DNA of 64,000 nt from Tulasnella sp. 424 (lineage: Eukaryota; Basidiomycota; Agaricomycetes; Cantharellales; Tulasnellaceae), in assembly GCA_019633425.1 (NCBI GenBank), contig WSUB01000093.1, positions 102,607-166,606 of the forward strand, read 5' to 3'. Positions 11,066-22,528 of the stretch are shown one piece after another. Each line of letters begins with the position of its first letter. The stretch's first letter is position 1. The translations under genes were made by a program, and so were the position numbers. A model generated the notes under the pieces. The model did no database searches. It was not told the DNA's origin and saw only the letters and a list, made by a program, of their open reading frames with translations.

Positions 11066-11985
11066 TCAGCGGGAACCGAGTACACTTTGTCGCTAGGAAC
11101 CGTCAATTAGCCCATGTTAGACTCGTATTACCGGCTTCGAAACGCTATCAAAATTGTACACTTACCACCTGCAGCAACATATCGCGTTGCTCTGGAGGTA
11201 AAGCTGCGATTTGAGCGGGCGTCATCGCCAAGACTTGCTGGATCAACGCTCCCTGGGGTCATGTAAGGATGCAATCAGATACCACAGGCGGTTATGTAGA
11301 TCATTTTGGCTCACCTGATCCGGTGGAAGGTTGCGAGGAAGAGTTGGGGGAGCGGGTGCAGGGGCGCCGTAGGAGGATTGTGGGCCGGGTTGATTCTGAA
11401 ATCCGCTTCCCCGTCTGGGGTCGGCGGGATACGAGGGATACCCTTGCTGTGCCCCGTAAGACATCTGTGGTTGTTGCTGTGATGGAGGTTGAACTGGACC
11501 ACCGAACCGAGACGAGCGTTGAGGAGCTGGCGCCTGACCACCACCGGGCTGGGTCGGATACGACGAGGCGGCTGGGATAGTCTGAGGGTAGGATAGTGCA
11601 GAAACCTGAGGAATAGGTTCCGCTGCCCGTGCTGCTTGCTGCTGCGCGAGGTTGGCGGCGAGTGTTTTCTACATGGCCGGAAGTGGTTTAGCTTGGGAAA
11701 CGCGAAGTGAGACAGTGCGAACTAGTGAACCTCAAAGGCTTGTTGGTCTACGATATCCAAAGATACCATGGTCTTAATAAGACCATACGCAAGCTGAGGA
11801 TGCGTATTTATTATGTCACGGACTTGTTTCACGCCTTCCTGAGAATTACTTGAGGCATCCAACAGAGTCTATGACAAAAACTTAAGAATGAGTAACACAA
11901 GCGCCACCAAGGTAACCGCGACTGTGACCTTCATCTGAACAAGAAGTTCCAAAAGCTGCTCTTGTGGAACTCCGGAGTCCGCCAT
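11066..11985 (-). CDS. CstF-64 hinge / C-terminal-domain protein without RRM
   Basis: Five minus-strand exons assemble. The first encodes MADSGVPQEQLLELLVQMK. The next (TLLDASSNSQEGVKQVRD, then IINTHPQLAYGLIKTMV) matches the CSTF2 hinge that binds CstF-77/symplekin. A long Gln/Pro/Gly/Tyr-rich linker follows (SYGAQQGYPSYPADPRRG). Then comes the C-terminal three-helix domain LIQQVLAMTPAQIAALPPEQ, as in CSTF2/Rna15, and a short last exon (RQSVLGSR) ending with a stop at 11066-11068. CSTF2 proteins act in recognition of GU-rich elements during pre-mRNA 3' cleavage, but the RNA-recognition motif normally found before the hinge is absent. It may be a hinge-only paralog that competes for or scaffolds CstF-77, or a Rna15 companion. 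The last short exon is the least certain part. Confidence 0.75.
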
Positions 11986-13638
11986 GCTTTGATAGGTGTG
12001 GCGGTGGTCGAGAAAACAAAACACCAGAGCCTGAACAAATAACAATAACAAATTATACCCCCAGCTCAATGAGCAAAATCAACACTCTCCTACCAAAACG
12101 GTCCATGTACTTAAGACTGATAATACCAAGATATTTAGACCTAGCTAACTCGTGGTTTAGAATGCTTCATTGGTCCATTATAATAGCTTGTACTTCCGAG
12201 GGTCGTGGAGTTCTGGTTGCGATACCGAGTGACGTAGCTTTTCGAGGGTCGAAGCCTGGAGCTAGGATCCTTAGTTTAATGCTAATATCTTGATACCAGT
12301 CTCTCCCGGTGCTGATCGCATAAATGCTAACAAGAACGGGTCATCTCAGTCCAATCCCCCCATAGCGGATCGGCCGGGGACATAGAGATGCCTGAATCAT
12401 TTAAAGCCTAAATACTCAAAATGCTTACACTAGCCTAGGATCGAGTTAGGACTGCAGTGCCGCTTGACACACTGTGTATGATATACCTGAGCCTTGATTA
12501 TTTCTTGGTGACTTACGATTCTGCCCGCCACCCCGCTGCCTTGGCCTGCACTGAGCGGCTCGCAAACCCACGAATAAGTCCCTTGGACGGTGCTACCGGC
12601 ATTATCTCCGACCTTGGGAGATCGAGCGTGAATTGGTACACCGATCAACTGGGTTCTTTGTGCGGCTTAAGCCCTACCGCGGGGTGCGTGGAGCACCAGA
12701 CCCCCATCGCGGACAGATATTTCGGTCGCTCCCATGCATCAGAAGCAGCAAGGATAACCGAGACCAGGCGGAGACATTCCAGTTGTGTTTTGTCACTTCT
12801 ACGTGTATGATTTGTCCCCGGGACCTCCGTAGCTGATTCAGGCAGTGCTGGTCTCCAGGGTGGAACTGCCTTTGTTCGACCAAACTTACGACCTTACGAA
12901 ATTCGGGAAGCTCGAAAGCCCGGAAGCGTGAAATGCCGCATCCTTCCGACTCCCGAAGTGAGGATGACGAGCCTTGTGGCCTGTTGATTTTTGACTAGTA
13001 GTTAGACAAGGCAAAGACACGACGAGGCTCGGCGCTAGCGGGGATATCGGTCTGAGCGAACGGCGACACCAACTGATGACGGGGAACGACCGACTGGATT
13101 TTTTATGCCGCTCTAACTCCAAATCAGTGTGTACAAGTATTTGAACATGACCTCCTAACACCGAACCTCGCCTCATGTGGACGGACTAGGTCAGGGGCCT
13201 TCGCTTCGGCGTCCCCCAAAATGATGCTCCGAGCAAGGGTCGTGCCGCCGACGGCTCGGCCCGCATCTCCTATAGACGGCTGTTGCTCACTTGGAAGTGC
13301 AGGCAAGCTTTGGTTGCGCTTAATATATCCTTTTAAGGTATCAACTTCGCGTCTTCATCTGCGGATCCCTCACGCCGAGTAGCTAAGAAGACTTCCCCAC
13401 TTCTCCAAACTCTCTGTTATGCTTGCAGGAAATCACCAACGTTGTCTCGAAATCCCGGGAGGGTGTGGATGCCCGAACCTGGTCATTGGTGTACGCGAAT
13501 GGTTTAAAAACTCGTCGGAGAGGGAGCACAGGTCTGCCAGCACGACTGCCCCCAACCAGTCGCGTCTACCATTGTCCCTCCTTTTGTTCATCCTCCCCCT
13601 CCCTTCTAACACCACCCACCCCCACCAGCACAAACGCC
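11986..13638. other. Long gene-poor interval
   Basis: This 1.65-kb stretch contains the upstream region of the CstF hinge gene (AT-rich, 12000-12450) and the promoter of the secreted-protein gene. A CT-rich leader (13550-13630) directly precedes that gene's ATG. Open frames at 12457-12810 and 13423 onward have no recognisable protein features and are not called. Confidence 0.4.
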
Positions 13639-14620
13639 ATGTTTGCAACACTCTCACTCTTCATCCTGCTTTCATATTTTGGTGTGGCGTTGGCTGCAGC
13701 GATACCAGTTGAAGCAATTTCCAAAAGGGGCAATCTTCCCGCTCGCGCAGCGTACGTCGTTTCAAACGTCCTCGTCGCAGAGACTATCTAACCCGACATT
13801 TATCCAGTCCTATTAAGGCCCTCGTCTCTGTGTACAATACAACCAATCAGGCCAATCCCACCTTTATGGGTTACCTGGACGCAGACGGCGGCGTCTCATA
13901 CAGGGTGACGTCAGACCCCAACTCCGCTACGGTCGTCTCCGCCCAACTTGATGACTTGAACCCTGGAGATATCTCGCTTCTGGTGAGTGTTCTGCACCAA
14001 AACCATGACCTTGAAAAAAGCTAAAAAGCGGCTTGCAAACAGACTGAGAATTACGGATACCCGGTCTTGGGATTTACCGGAAACTACACAAGCATCGGAT
14101 CTGGCTCGCACAACTTTGCATTCCTAGCGTCCGCCAATCCAAGTATGTCCCGCTCAATCGCTTCAGCTTATTATATTGCCGCTTACACAGAAACTCCCTT
14201 GCTACAGTCCCTAAGAACTCGCCCGCTCAACGCGTTTCAACCCAGAGCATCACCAAAGGTGGATTCCAGTTGCCAACCGAAACCGCCGTCTGGTAAGTGA
14301 ACCGTCCGTGCTCTGAGAAGCCCGGCTAACCGTGTCTTTCACGCCTAGGTCCCTCTCAGACAGCGATTCACTCACTATCGAGCCGACATGGATTAATCCC
14401 AACGGGTCTCCAGTCAAAACATCTCTGTTGTATGTTCCCTACTTCAGAACCTTCGTTGTCACCGGAGATCCCCGGGCCCTTGCAGTTTGGGATCTACAGG
14501 CATTCGGCTTTCCCGTGGTAAGTTTTTTTTTTCTGTTTCATTGTACCTAAGACGGGGTGTGCTGATTAAGCCCTTTAGTGCTTCAGGCTCGATACGAAGA
14601 ACCTTCCTTCTGCTTCTTGA
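13639..14620 (+). CDS. Small secreted protein, 'FMGYLDA' family (intact copy)
   Basis: Six exons (13639-13751, 13808-13982, 14043-14142, 14208-14292, 14349-14517, 14579-14620) join in phase to about 227 residues. A signal peptide (MFATLSLFILLSYFGVALAA) is followed by a possible Kex2-like KR site (ISKRGNLPARA). The mature region contains YNTTNQANPTFMGYLDADGG, VTSDPNSATVVSAQLDDLNP, ENYGYPVLGFTGNY and a conserved end LDTKNLPSAS. It is poor in cysteine. Exon boundaries and termini were confirmed by comparison with three related copies in this window (15.0, 41.2 and 49 kb), which share FMGYLDA, ENYGYPVLGF and the LDTxNVP-type C-terminus. I recognise no named domain. The presence of several copies suggests a lineage-expanded secreted family. 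Function is unknown; a surface or effector-like role is only a guess. Confidence 0.7.
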
Positions 14621-15009
14621 ACTATATTCGGACCCTTGCCGCACCTTCGTTCTATCTTTGTTTTTGTTTTTGTTGGTTTCCCTCTTTTCCCCAACGTGTA
14701 ACAGATAAGCATCGGATTTCTATCAGCATTTGCTCATGGACATGAAACCCAAGACGTATAGAAAGCGTCTAAAGAAAGAAGAACCTTTTGAGGGAATAGA
14801 TTGTAGCGGGAGGGTAGAAGGGCGTTCATGGACAGCCTTCAGCTCTTTTACCTGTCGTCACGTGCTGGCTGGCGGCTTTTCAATTGAGGGGACGAGTATC
14901 TCGAACACCGCGAAAGGAATGCGAAATGCTAGTACAAACTGTGCGACCAACTACTCTTAAGGATTCACTTTTCTTTCAGCTATTCACCTCTCGTGAGTCG
15001 TGTTATCTA

Positions 15010-15449
15010 ACCTCATCGCACTCCAGTACCTTCCTGGTCTCCTCTCCCCCCAGCTTCACCACCGACCAGAGCACGGCCCCATCGTCGTCTCTTCGCACGG
15101 AGACAGCAGCTTGGTTTTATACATTATCATTCGCGTTATTCGATTTGGCTCATCCGACACCGCAGGTATATCTTGGTCCACTGGGGTCTGATCTCCAGAG
15201 AGATCGAGTTCAACCCGGACGGGAATCAAGCACCCACCACCGACATTGCATACTTGACCAACCCTGACCACTATATCCTGACTGGCGACTGCGTCAAGGT
15301 CGATTCAAGCCTCGGAAGCAGTGGGGATGAACATTTCTTTCGTGAGTTATAACCCTTCGGGCTAATATTGCGCATTCAATAATAACTAATCCTTTGATTC
15401 AACTTCGTAGAGGTTCTACCTTGATACCGTGAACGTGCCGACCATCTAA
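15010..15449 (+). pseudogene. 3' fragment of a second 'FMGYLDA' secreted-protein gene
   Basis: This stretch reproduces the last exons of the neighbouring secreted gene: a segment ending LRTETAAW, an intron of about 55 bp, then IEFNPDGNQ, YLTNPDHYILTGD and a terminal exon RFYLDTVNVPTI with TAA at 15447-15449. These match TETAVW, TWINPNG, LLYVPYFRTFVVTGD and the terminal LDTKNLP of the intact copy at 13.6 kb. No signal-peptide exon or FMGYLDA exon lies upstream; instead the sequence before about 14995 belongs to the segmental duplication. It is therefore a truncated copy. Confidence 0.65.
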
Positions 15450-15747
15450 TCGAGATACATCATCTTCCTGGTCATCGATCGAAATATCCTCCACAGTCGT
15501 CATTCCCTTCGCGGATGCGGATTTTCACCATCCCGCTTCCCTTTTTTTGAAAAAAAAACACACACTCCGTTTAATAGCTTTCCTGTTCACGTTTTGTCTT
15601 TGTTTGCTACGGCTCTCGTGGCGTAGGAAAAGGAAAGTTGGGTCCAACTCTAAAACATCATTCCGAAGGCGTGGGACAACCGAAACGTGATCCAAGAACA
15701 ACCCCCGTTTGATTGGCGAGACCATTCCATACCAACTGCCTCCTTCG

Positions 15748-17408
15748 ATGGCCGCTGACTCACTACCCGCCGAGCTCTGGATCCAGGTCTTTGCTGCTAC
15801 CAGGCAGTGGAGAAAGGTATCCAAATTCACGATCATTCCTCTCTATTCCAACTTCATCGAAATCATCAGTACCTGCTCCAAGTTTCGCGACATCGCCATC
15901 CCATTGTTATACAAACATGTGGCCATCCACGCTGGATTCCCCAGTCTCAAGATTCATGCCCTGCAATCGGTTCTCAGGGAGAAACCTGAACGTGGTCGGT
16001 TCATCAAGTCGATAGTGGGATATTGGTCGATTCCCAAGACACACGAGGAGATGACGGGGGCTTTCGGCCGTACATTCGGACAAATGAACTGCCTGGAAAT
16101 AGTGATGCTGATCCCGTTCTTACCCTCCATCGAATCTATCCACTTAGATCGCCCTTACATATCCAAAGACCTCCTCACCGTCATATGCACCCGAACCCTC
16201 CGGACTCTATCCATCCACGATGCCCAGTTTGAACAGGGTCTCACCCTTTCCCCCCAACATCTTGGCACCGAAGTTGAAAAAAGGTCTTCCTTACTCCAGC
16301 TCCGAGTCACAGTGAGCACTCCCAACCTCACCCTGGGCTCCTTATACTTCCTCCGCATTCCAAACCTCCACCGTATCACATTCACCGATTACGGCCTCTG
16401 GCAGACTCGCATGTCATTCATCTTTTTCCGCGGCCTTGAGCTGCCTTGGTCTCAGCTGCGGGAGCTCAAGCTCACTGGAATGATCGAAATGGCCATTCTG
16501 GGCGGCTTAGACGAGCTATGCAGGATCCTGGAACACGCCCCAAAGCTCGAATCTCTCGTGGTAGATGTAGGAATGTCGCGGAGACAGAACGGCGGGCTGG
16601 GGTGGGATCAATCGCCGCCCCCAACTTCCGTGGTACCCAAGTTGAAGGAGTTCTACGGACCAGCCGTCATTGCGCCACAGCTATGCGAAGGAAAGGCGAT
16701 TGAAAAGCTGGGATTAATATTTCATAACGAAATAGTGGACGCAAAACCCGAAGATGTGTCCCTGAACTCCGTAGCGGGAACACTGCGCCATTTGACTCTG
16801 GGGAACATGGAAACGGACATGGTTATTGACCTACTCAAGCCCTACCGTCTCCTGGAGTCATTGGATATCCTGCCTACCACACCTAGGTGTCAACGTGACA
16901 CCATCTCACCTGAAAGCGACTACATCGGGCAACCGCGACAAGACGAACGGTCACAGCTTGAGGTGAGAAGCGGCTAGCCGATTCTGCCCAAGCGTCCAAT
17001 GTGGCGAATGACACGTTTACTACTTTTAACTAGCATTGGGTTAGGGACTACTTAGTTCCCCTGGTTTCAGCCCTACCCCACCTCACCCGGCTCGTGGTCC
17101 GACCATTTGAAGGTACTGGCGCAGTCATAGCCAGAAGGGGACGCTTGACGGGGGAGTATCGTTCCCGCCCAAGTCCTCCAGATCCTGGCCTTGCCCCTGA
17201 TCCAGCAGAGCCTTGCATCGACGAAAAGGACGTCCTGGAGAAATTGCTGGTCCCTTGCACAGGTCTCAAGGAAGTTGTTTTCCCATCTTTGCATAAGTGG
17301 ACCAGGTACCACCCAACGTACGGCTGGGAGCTCGTTGAAAGACAAAGTGGCAAATTTGATACGGAGGATTATCCCCAGCCCTTCTCTCGAGAAGACTTGA
17401 GGCCTTAG
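15748..17408 (+). CDS. F-box-like/leucine-rich protein (duplication copy 1)
   Basis: Two exons (15748-16962 and 17034-17408) join in phase to about 529 residues. The ATG at 15748 begins MAADSLPAELWIQVFAATRQ, an F-box-like start (LPxELWxxVF). After it come ISTCSKFRDIAIPLLYKHVA and a long region of Leu-rich segments typical of Agaricomycete F-box proteins (e.g. LRELKLTGMIEMAILGGLDE). F-box proteins usually act as SCF ubiquitin-ligase substrate receptors; the substrate here is unknown. The frame is open throughout, unlike the sister copy at 55.7 kb, which carries a frameshift. It lies between a secreted-protein fragment and a carboxypeptidase relic. Confidence 0.75.
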
Positions 17409-17605
17409 GGACTGGGATGAGCTGGACTGTCACGTTCGACGGCCGAAAACCAATAGAAAGGAGTAACGCTTAAATGATAGAATAAAACTGAACGTAGTGT
17501 CTTTTGAATGTCCTGTCATGCGCACTCCAATTATTGAAGCAGCAGAAATAATGGATGGGAGTAAGTGTCGTCTGAATCAGCAAGGCGATTTCGCGGCCAC
17601 AACGT

Positions 17606-18058
17606 CTAGTTCTCCAACTTGGGATCTAGAGGGGCATCGGCAAGCCACCTCGTGAAGAGGTCCGACGCAGCTTCAGGTTGATGGAACGGGACCATGTGCC
17701 TAAACAAAGTCCAACCGTTAGTGACCCGTTTACCGCTGAAATTATCAACAGTCACGTGATACTCATGATCACCCGGCCTCGTGCACGACAATATAAGTAA
17801 ATTTTCCAGCGGTGAATCCACCTCCACTAGCTGATTTGACTTTCCCTGAGATCTTGCCAATGTTGAAAGTCTGCCACGGGATCAAAGCAGCAGACCTGAA
17901 CTCGTCCGCAAAGTCGTTATCGAAGGCTTCCATCCACTCGAGGTTGCCAATGGCATCGCACACAAAATCTAAGGGTGGCTGTTCAGTTTCTTAGATTGAC
18001 CGTTCAGTCAAAAATCACTGGAAGGTGCAACTACCGGCGTTACCAGCATAAACGGGGA
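17606..18058 (-). pseudogene. Truncated carboxypeptidase Y relic (last exons only)
   Basis: The minus strand encodes only the C-terminal end of a serine carboxypeptidase: CDAIGNLEWMEAFDNDFADE, an intron, then HEAGHMVPFHQPEAASDLF and the terminus DAPLDPKLEN. These match the full gene at 57.6-60.1 kb almost residue for residue, including the catalytic-His segment HEAGHMVPF. Homology stops abruptly at about 18058, inside what is an internal exon of the parent, with no start codon, signal peptide, Ser or Asp active-site segments. This is a breakpoint relic of the segmental duplication. Confidence 0.85.
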
Positions 18059-18592
18059 ACTAGTGCAACGAATAAGAGGCTTAGCGATTGTCATAACCCG
18101 CGCACGAAGAATCCTTCAGCCAGACTCCCTTCCGACCAGCTTCTCCCTTTTTTTCCCTCTCCCATTCGTCAAGTTCATCAGGTCTGCTGCATGGGCTCGG
18201 TTTCCCGAGTTCGGAGATAGCCGGGGGAAACAGAGAACTCTCCTGCCCGAAGCAGAAAATCCTGGAATTGCCAGAGCATTAGGGCGTGTACATGAAGGCA
18301 CTTAGCATGCTAATGCGTAACAGCATAAGTCGGAACCATACAGCATACATCATTGCAGCAATCTTCCACCCGAGGTGGAAGCTGGTGACCCTCTGCTGGC
18401 CTCGTCATCAACCTCGCGTCAGTACAACGTAGCTACCATCACGATGTTGAAAAAGAATCGGTAAAGATTGTACTAAACTAGTCCGTGTGTTAGCAGGCCC
18501 TAACAGAAAGCGTGCCCGTTAATGGGTATAGCATCGAAAACCTCATCGCCCCTGCTAACAGCCCCAAACCATGGGTAACCTCCCATCCCCAA

Positions 18593-20123
18593 CTAATGCG
18601 ACTGCTTAGCACCTTCTTGCGCCTGATAGAGTCTGGCCATCCAGTCCCGTACCGCATCCGTCATCCAGTTTTGATCCCAGGTCCTGTTCCAATCAAACTC
18701 GCATTCGAGGGCTTGACAGGAGTCCGGGCCATAATTGCTAAGCACAACGGTTACCTCAGGTCCGCAGATCCTCGCCAGGAACTCTGCGAGAGGTTGTATT
18801 ATTCCATCCGGGGCGTGGGCATCCAACAAGGTGAGTCTCCGAAGACTTTTGAACCGGGATGGAACGGCGTTCGTATTAGGGATATCTCCGACACAGTCGA
18901 AAGGAGCAGCGAGATTTTCCAGGGCAGGAAAGGATTCCGCAAATGTAAGGAGGTGGCATGGATCAAATTGACTTCCTTGATCGGAGTACAGGATCAAGGA
19001 CGCTACTCTCCTCCAAGCTTGGCCCATCCTTTGGATGTCTTGGGTGTCCAGATGCAGCTTGGATTCAAGCCAAAGGCCAACATCTTCCAAGGCGGAGAGT
19101 TGAAGCAGAGGCTCGATGTCCGCCAGACCCATGGTCTCCTGTGGCACATGAGTCTCCGACCGTGCGAGACGAATACATCGCAAAGAATGACCACTCCTGG
19201 CCAATGCATTCAGAGCCAGTTGGAGCCTCTCGCTCGTAAGGTCCCTCATTTCTCCGCAGAACGTCCGAAGCTGTGGTGAAGCTTGACATACTTCAGACAT
19301 GGTTGCTACGTCCTGAATGTGGTAGGATGGAAGACGCAATTGACGTAAACTACGTTGGGTTTTGAGGAATGCATTTAGTGAGGTGCTCATGGTAGCGTCC
19401 TGATAGGAGGTGAAATTTGTTCCGAATTCGAAAGACTTGAGGCGGTTTGCGAGCGACGATGAGAGGTCGGAGAGAAGCCTGTTCACCTGGTCCACCGAGG
19501 CGTTTTCTGGCCGAATGAAAAGACACATTCGCTCCAGCAAAGGAGGGCAAAACGCCGTGACGTTGCTCAGCCCGGTCCCATCGACATCCCAATGTGCGGC
19601 TCGGAGGTTGGGCAGGATTCCTCCCTCTGGGTGGACAGCGAGGGCTTGCATAACCAGTCCACTGGATATCCCCACATCGTAGCTCGGGTCATCGCATGCG
19701 AGATGTCGCACTCGTGCACCATACGACTTGAAAAGGTCCCAAGACTTTGCAGTTAAGACAACGTCAGGGTGCAGATCCTACAAGAAGTACAGGCGGTTGG
19801 TCATTATGCTAGCGACGCAGAGGGCTCTCAGACTTACGTAGCCAAGTTCAGTACGTTTTAGCGAGCCGAGAAGCCCAAAGAGTGGTCGGAGTGACGGGAT
19901 TGATCTCCAAAGCTCGTCTAGTGCAACACCGCTCCAATGGCGACATACGACGGCAGCAGCCGCACAATCCTGCTGGCCAAGCATCCCAAAAATCATGGCC
20001 ATGACTTCTATGGGTATCTCCTGGATGATCGCTAGGATACCGCCCAATTAGAAACCCGCAAACGATGATGAAGGAATACCGCGCGGTCGCCTACTCACCT
20101 CCTCTTCTTGATCGACAAGACAT
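18593..20123 (-). CDS. F-box/leucine-rich protein, array copy A
   Basis: Three minus-strand exons (20123-20099, 20031-19838, 19777-18593) join in phase to about 467 residues. A tiny first exon encodes MSCRSRRG. Exon 2 carries the F-box: IQEIPIEVMAMIFGMLGQQD followed by AAAAVVCRHWSGVALDELWR, matching the LPxExxxxIFxxL...DxxxxxxVCxxWxxxxxxxLW pattern. Exon 3 encodes irregular leucine-rich repeats (ILPNLRAAHWDVDG, RRLTLLDAHAPDG) and ends LYQAQEGAKQSH. The start was chosen because the same 25-nt exon with ATG and donor gtgagt/gtgagc is conserved in copies B and C. It is a predicted substrate receptor of an SCF ubiquitin ligase with unknown target. It is intact. Confidence 0.8.
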
Positions 20124-21006
20124 GGAATCTTCCGAACCTTGACTAGGTGCAATGAATAGCTCAGATTTCCTTAAGCGGGCTAATGATGGCTGTGATTTGA
20201 TGCGGCAGGCAAATGAATGGGAAGCAAGTAAGTCACGACCGTCGTCAAAACCACACCCAAGGATAATGCGTACCATTTTTTGTTTTGCTTTCGGAGACGC
20301 ACGTACTACGGAACTTGACTATATGGGAGTCGAAGCGAATGTAGAAAGTTTGGAAAACACCGTTGAGCGCGCGGGAAAGGAAGACGAGGCTTATTCTTGG
20401 TGTTGAACGTTCGAGTGAACGGAGCATGTTGTTCCCGCGCTTCCGCCACCAGAAACCGTTAAACGCACTGCAAACTACCGATGTACGCACTGGGCCACCC
20501 ACCACGCCAGTTGCGTTGGTACTATTATTATTAATAAAAGTCGGAGTCATATAGTGCGAATTATTGCAACAATCTCTACCCCGGGGTGAGGTCGAGGATG
20601 CCGACCTATTGCTAGCCCCGTGGTAGCTGTACCAGCACGATATAACATGGAACTGGGACACAATAGAGCATTAGAGCGCATGCATGAAGCCGTCTTGCCA
20701 TTATGCTACTGCGTAACAGCTTAAGTCGGAACCGTACAGCATACGTCATTGCAGCAATCTCCCACCCGAGGTAGAAGCTGCCGACACTCTGCTCTGCTGG
20801 TCTCGCCATCGACCTTGCGTGCGCGGTGTCAGTACAACGTAGTTATTGCATCACGACATTGGAAGAGAATCGGTAGAGATTGTAGTAAATTAGTCCGTGT
20901 GTTAGCAGGCCCTAGCATAAAGCGTACCCGGTACCGGGCATAGCATCGAAAACCTCATCGCTCCTGTTAACAGTCACAAACTGCCCATCCCCGACTAATG
21001 TGACTG
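20124..21006. other. Array spacer upstream of F-box copy A
   Basis: This unit spacer is also found, diverged, at 22529-23470 and 25001-25919. Short open frames (e.g. 20152-20406 plus strand) are not conserved between the copies, so the spacer is best read as promoter and 3' flank. Confidence 0.5.
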
Positions 21007-22528
21007 CTAAGTACTTTCTTGCCCCTGATAGAGTCTGGCCATCTGATCTCGTACCTCCCACGTTACGATGCGCTGATCCCAGGCCGTGTCCCAATCAAAC
21101 TCGACTGCGAGGGCTTGACAGAAGTCCGGGCCATCCTTGGTAAGCACAACGGCTACCTCAGGTCTACAAACCATTGTCAGGAACTCCGCGAGAGGTGGTA
21201 TTATTCCATTCGGGGTGAAGGCATTTAACAAGGTAAGTCTCCGAAGACGTTTGAACCGGGATGGAACGCCGTTCGTATTAGGGATATCTCCGACACAGTT
21301 GAAAGGAGCAGCGAGTTTTTCCAGGGCAGGAAAGGATTCCGCAAATGTAAGGAGGTGGGATAGATCAAATTGACTCCCTCGAGAGGAGTAGAGGAACAAG
21401 GACGCTAACCTCCTCCAAGCTTGACCCATCCTTTTGATGTCTTGGGTGTCCAGATGCAGCTCGAGTCGAAGCCAAAGGCCAATATCTTCCAAGGCGGAGA
21501 GTTGTAACAGAGGCTCGATGTCCGCCAGACGCGTGGTCTCTGGTGGTCTCCCATCACTCTCCGACCGCGCGAGATGAATACATCGCAAAGAATGACCACT
21601 TCTGGTCAATGCATTCAGAGCCAGTTGGAACTTCTCGCTCGTAAAGTCCCTCATCTCTCCGCAGAACGTCCGAAGCTGTGGTGAAGCTTGGCAGACTTCA
21701 GACATGGTCACTACGTCCTGAATGTGGTAGGATGGAAGACCCAATTGATGCAAACTACGTTGGGTTTTGAGGAATGCATTCAGCGATGTGCTTATGGCAG
21801 CGTCCTCAGAGGAGGTGAAGTATGTTCCGAATTCGAAAGACCTGAGGCGGTTTGCGAGTGACGATGAGAGGTCGGAGAGAAGTCTGCTCATCTGGTCCAG
21901 CGAGTCGTTTTCCTGCCGAATGAAAAGACGCATTCGCTCCAGTAAAGGAGGGCAAAAAGCCGTGATGTTGTTCAGCCCGATCCCATCTACATCCCAATCT
22001 ACGGATCGGAGGTTGGGCAGGATTCCGCCATCTGGGTGGACAGCGAGGGCTCGCATAATCAATCCATTCGATAACCCCACATCGTTGCGCAAGTCATCGT
22101 ACGTGAAATGTCGGACTCGTGCACCATACGACTTGAAAAGGTCCCAAGACCCTTCAGTCAAGACAACGTCAGGGTGTAGATCCTACAAGAAGTACAGATA
22201 GTTAGTTCTCGTTCCAGCAGCGCAGAAGGTTCTCTGACGCACATAGCCAAGTTTGGTATCCTCCAGCGGGCCAAGAAGCTTGAAAAGCGGCAGGAGTGAC
22301 GGGATTGATCTCCAAAGTTCGTCTAGTGCAACGCCGCTCCAACCGCGACATACGACGGCAGCGACCGCACAATCCTGTTTGTCAAGCTTCCCAAAAATCA
22401 TGACCATGACTTCTATGGGTATCTCTTGGATGATCGCTGGGATACCGCCCAATTAGAAACCCCCAAACGACGATGAAGGAATACCGCGCGGTCGCCTGCT
22501 CACTTCCTCTCTTTGATCGACAAGACAT
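21007..22528 (-). CDS. F-box/leucine-rich protein, array copy B
   Basis: The exon structure is the same as in copy A: ATG at 22528 (MSCRSKRG), an F-box exon (IQEIPIEVMVMIFGKLDKQD, then VVCRGWSGVALDELWRSI), and a long third exon from 22182 to 21007. The frame is open throughout. The third exon is three codons shorter than in copies A and C. Differences from copy A concentrate in the leucine-rich region (e.g. LRSVDWDVDGIGLNN versus LRAAHWDVDGTGLSN) and at the C-terminus (LYQGQEST). A substrate-receptor role is inferred from the F-box only. Confidence 0.8.

Larger units (their letters stand above)
14782..18058. repeat. Segmental duplication, copy 1 (sister at 54822-58050)
   Basis: The block beginning near 14782 (ccttttgagggaatagattg) and ending near 18058 (accagcataaacggggaac) is closely similar, in the same orientation, to 54822-58050. 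It carries an F-box-like gene and the last exons of a carboxypeptidase gene. The similarity is interrupted at about 14995-15515, where this copy holds a secreted-protein gene fragment and the sister holds unrelated sequence. Because the carboxypeptidase is full length only at the sister locus, this copy is probably the derived one. Confidence 0.85.

Noticed and set aside
12457..12810. Open frame of about 117 codons in the 12-13.6 kb gap
   Set aside because: No signal peptide, domain or conserved splice sites, and no second copy in the window for comparison.
20152..20406. Plus-strand open frame upstream of F-box copy A
   Set aside because: The corresponding spacers of copies B and C do not keep this frame, so it is not under protein-level constraint.
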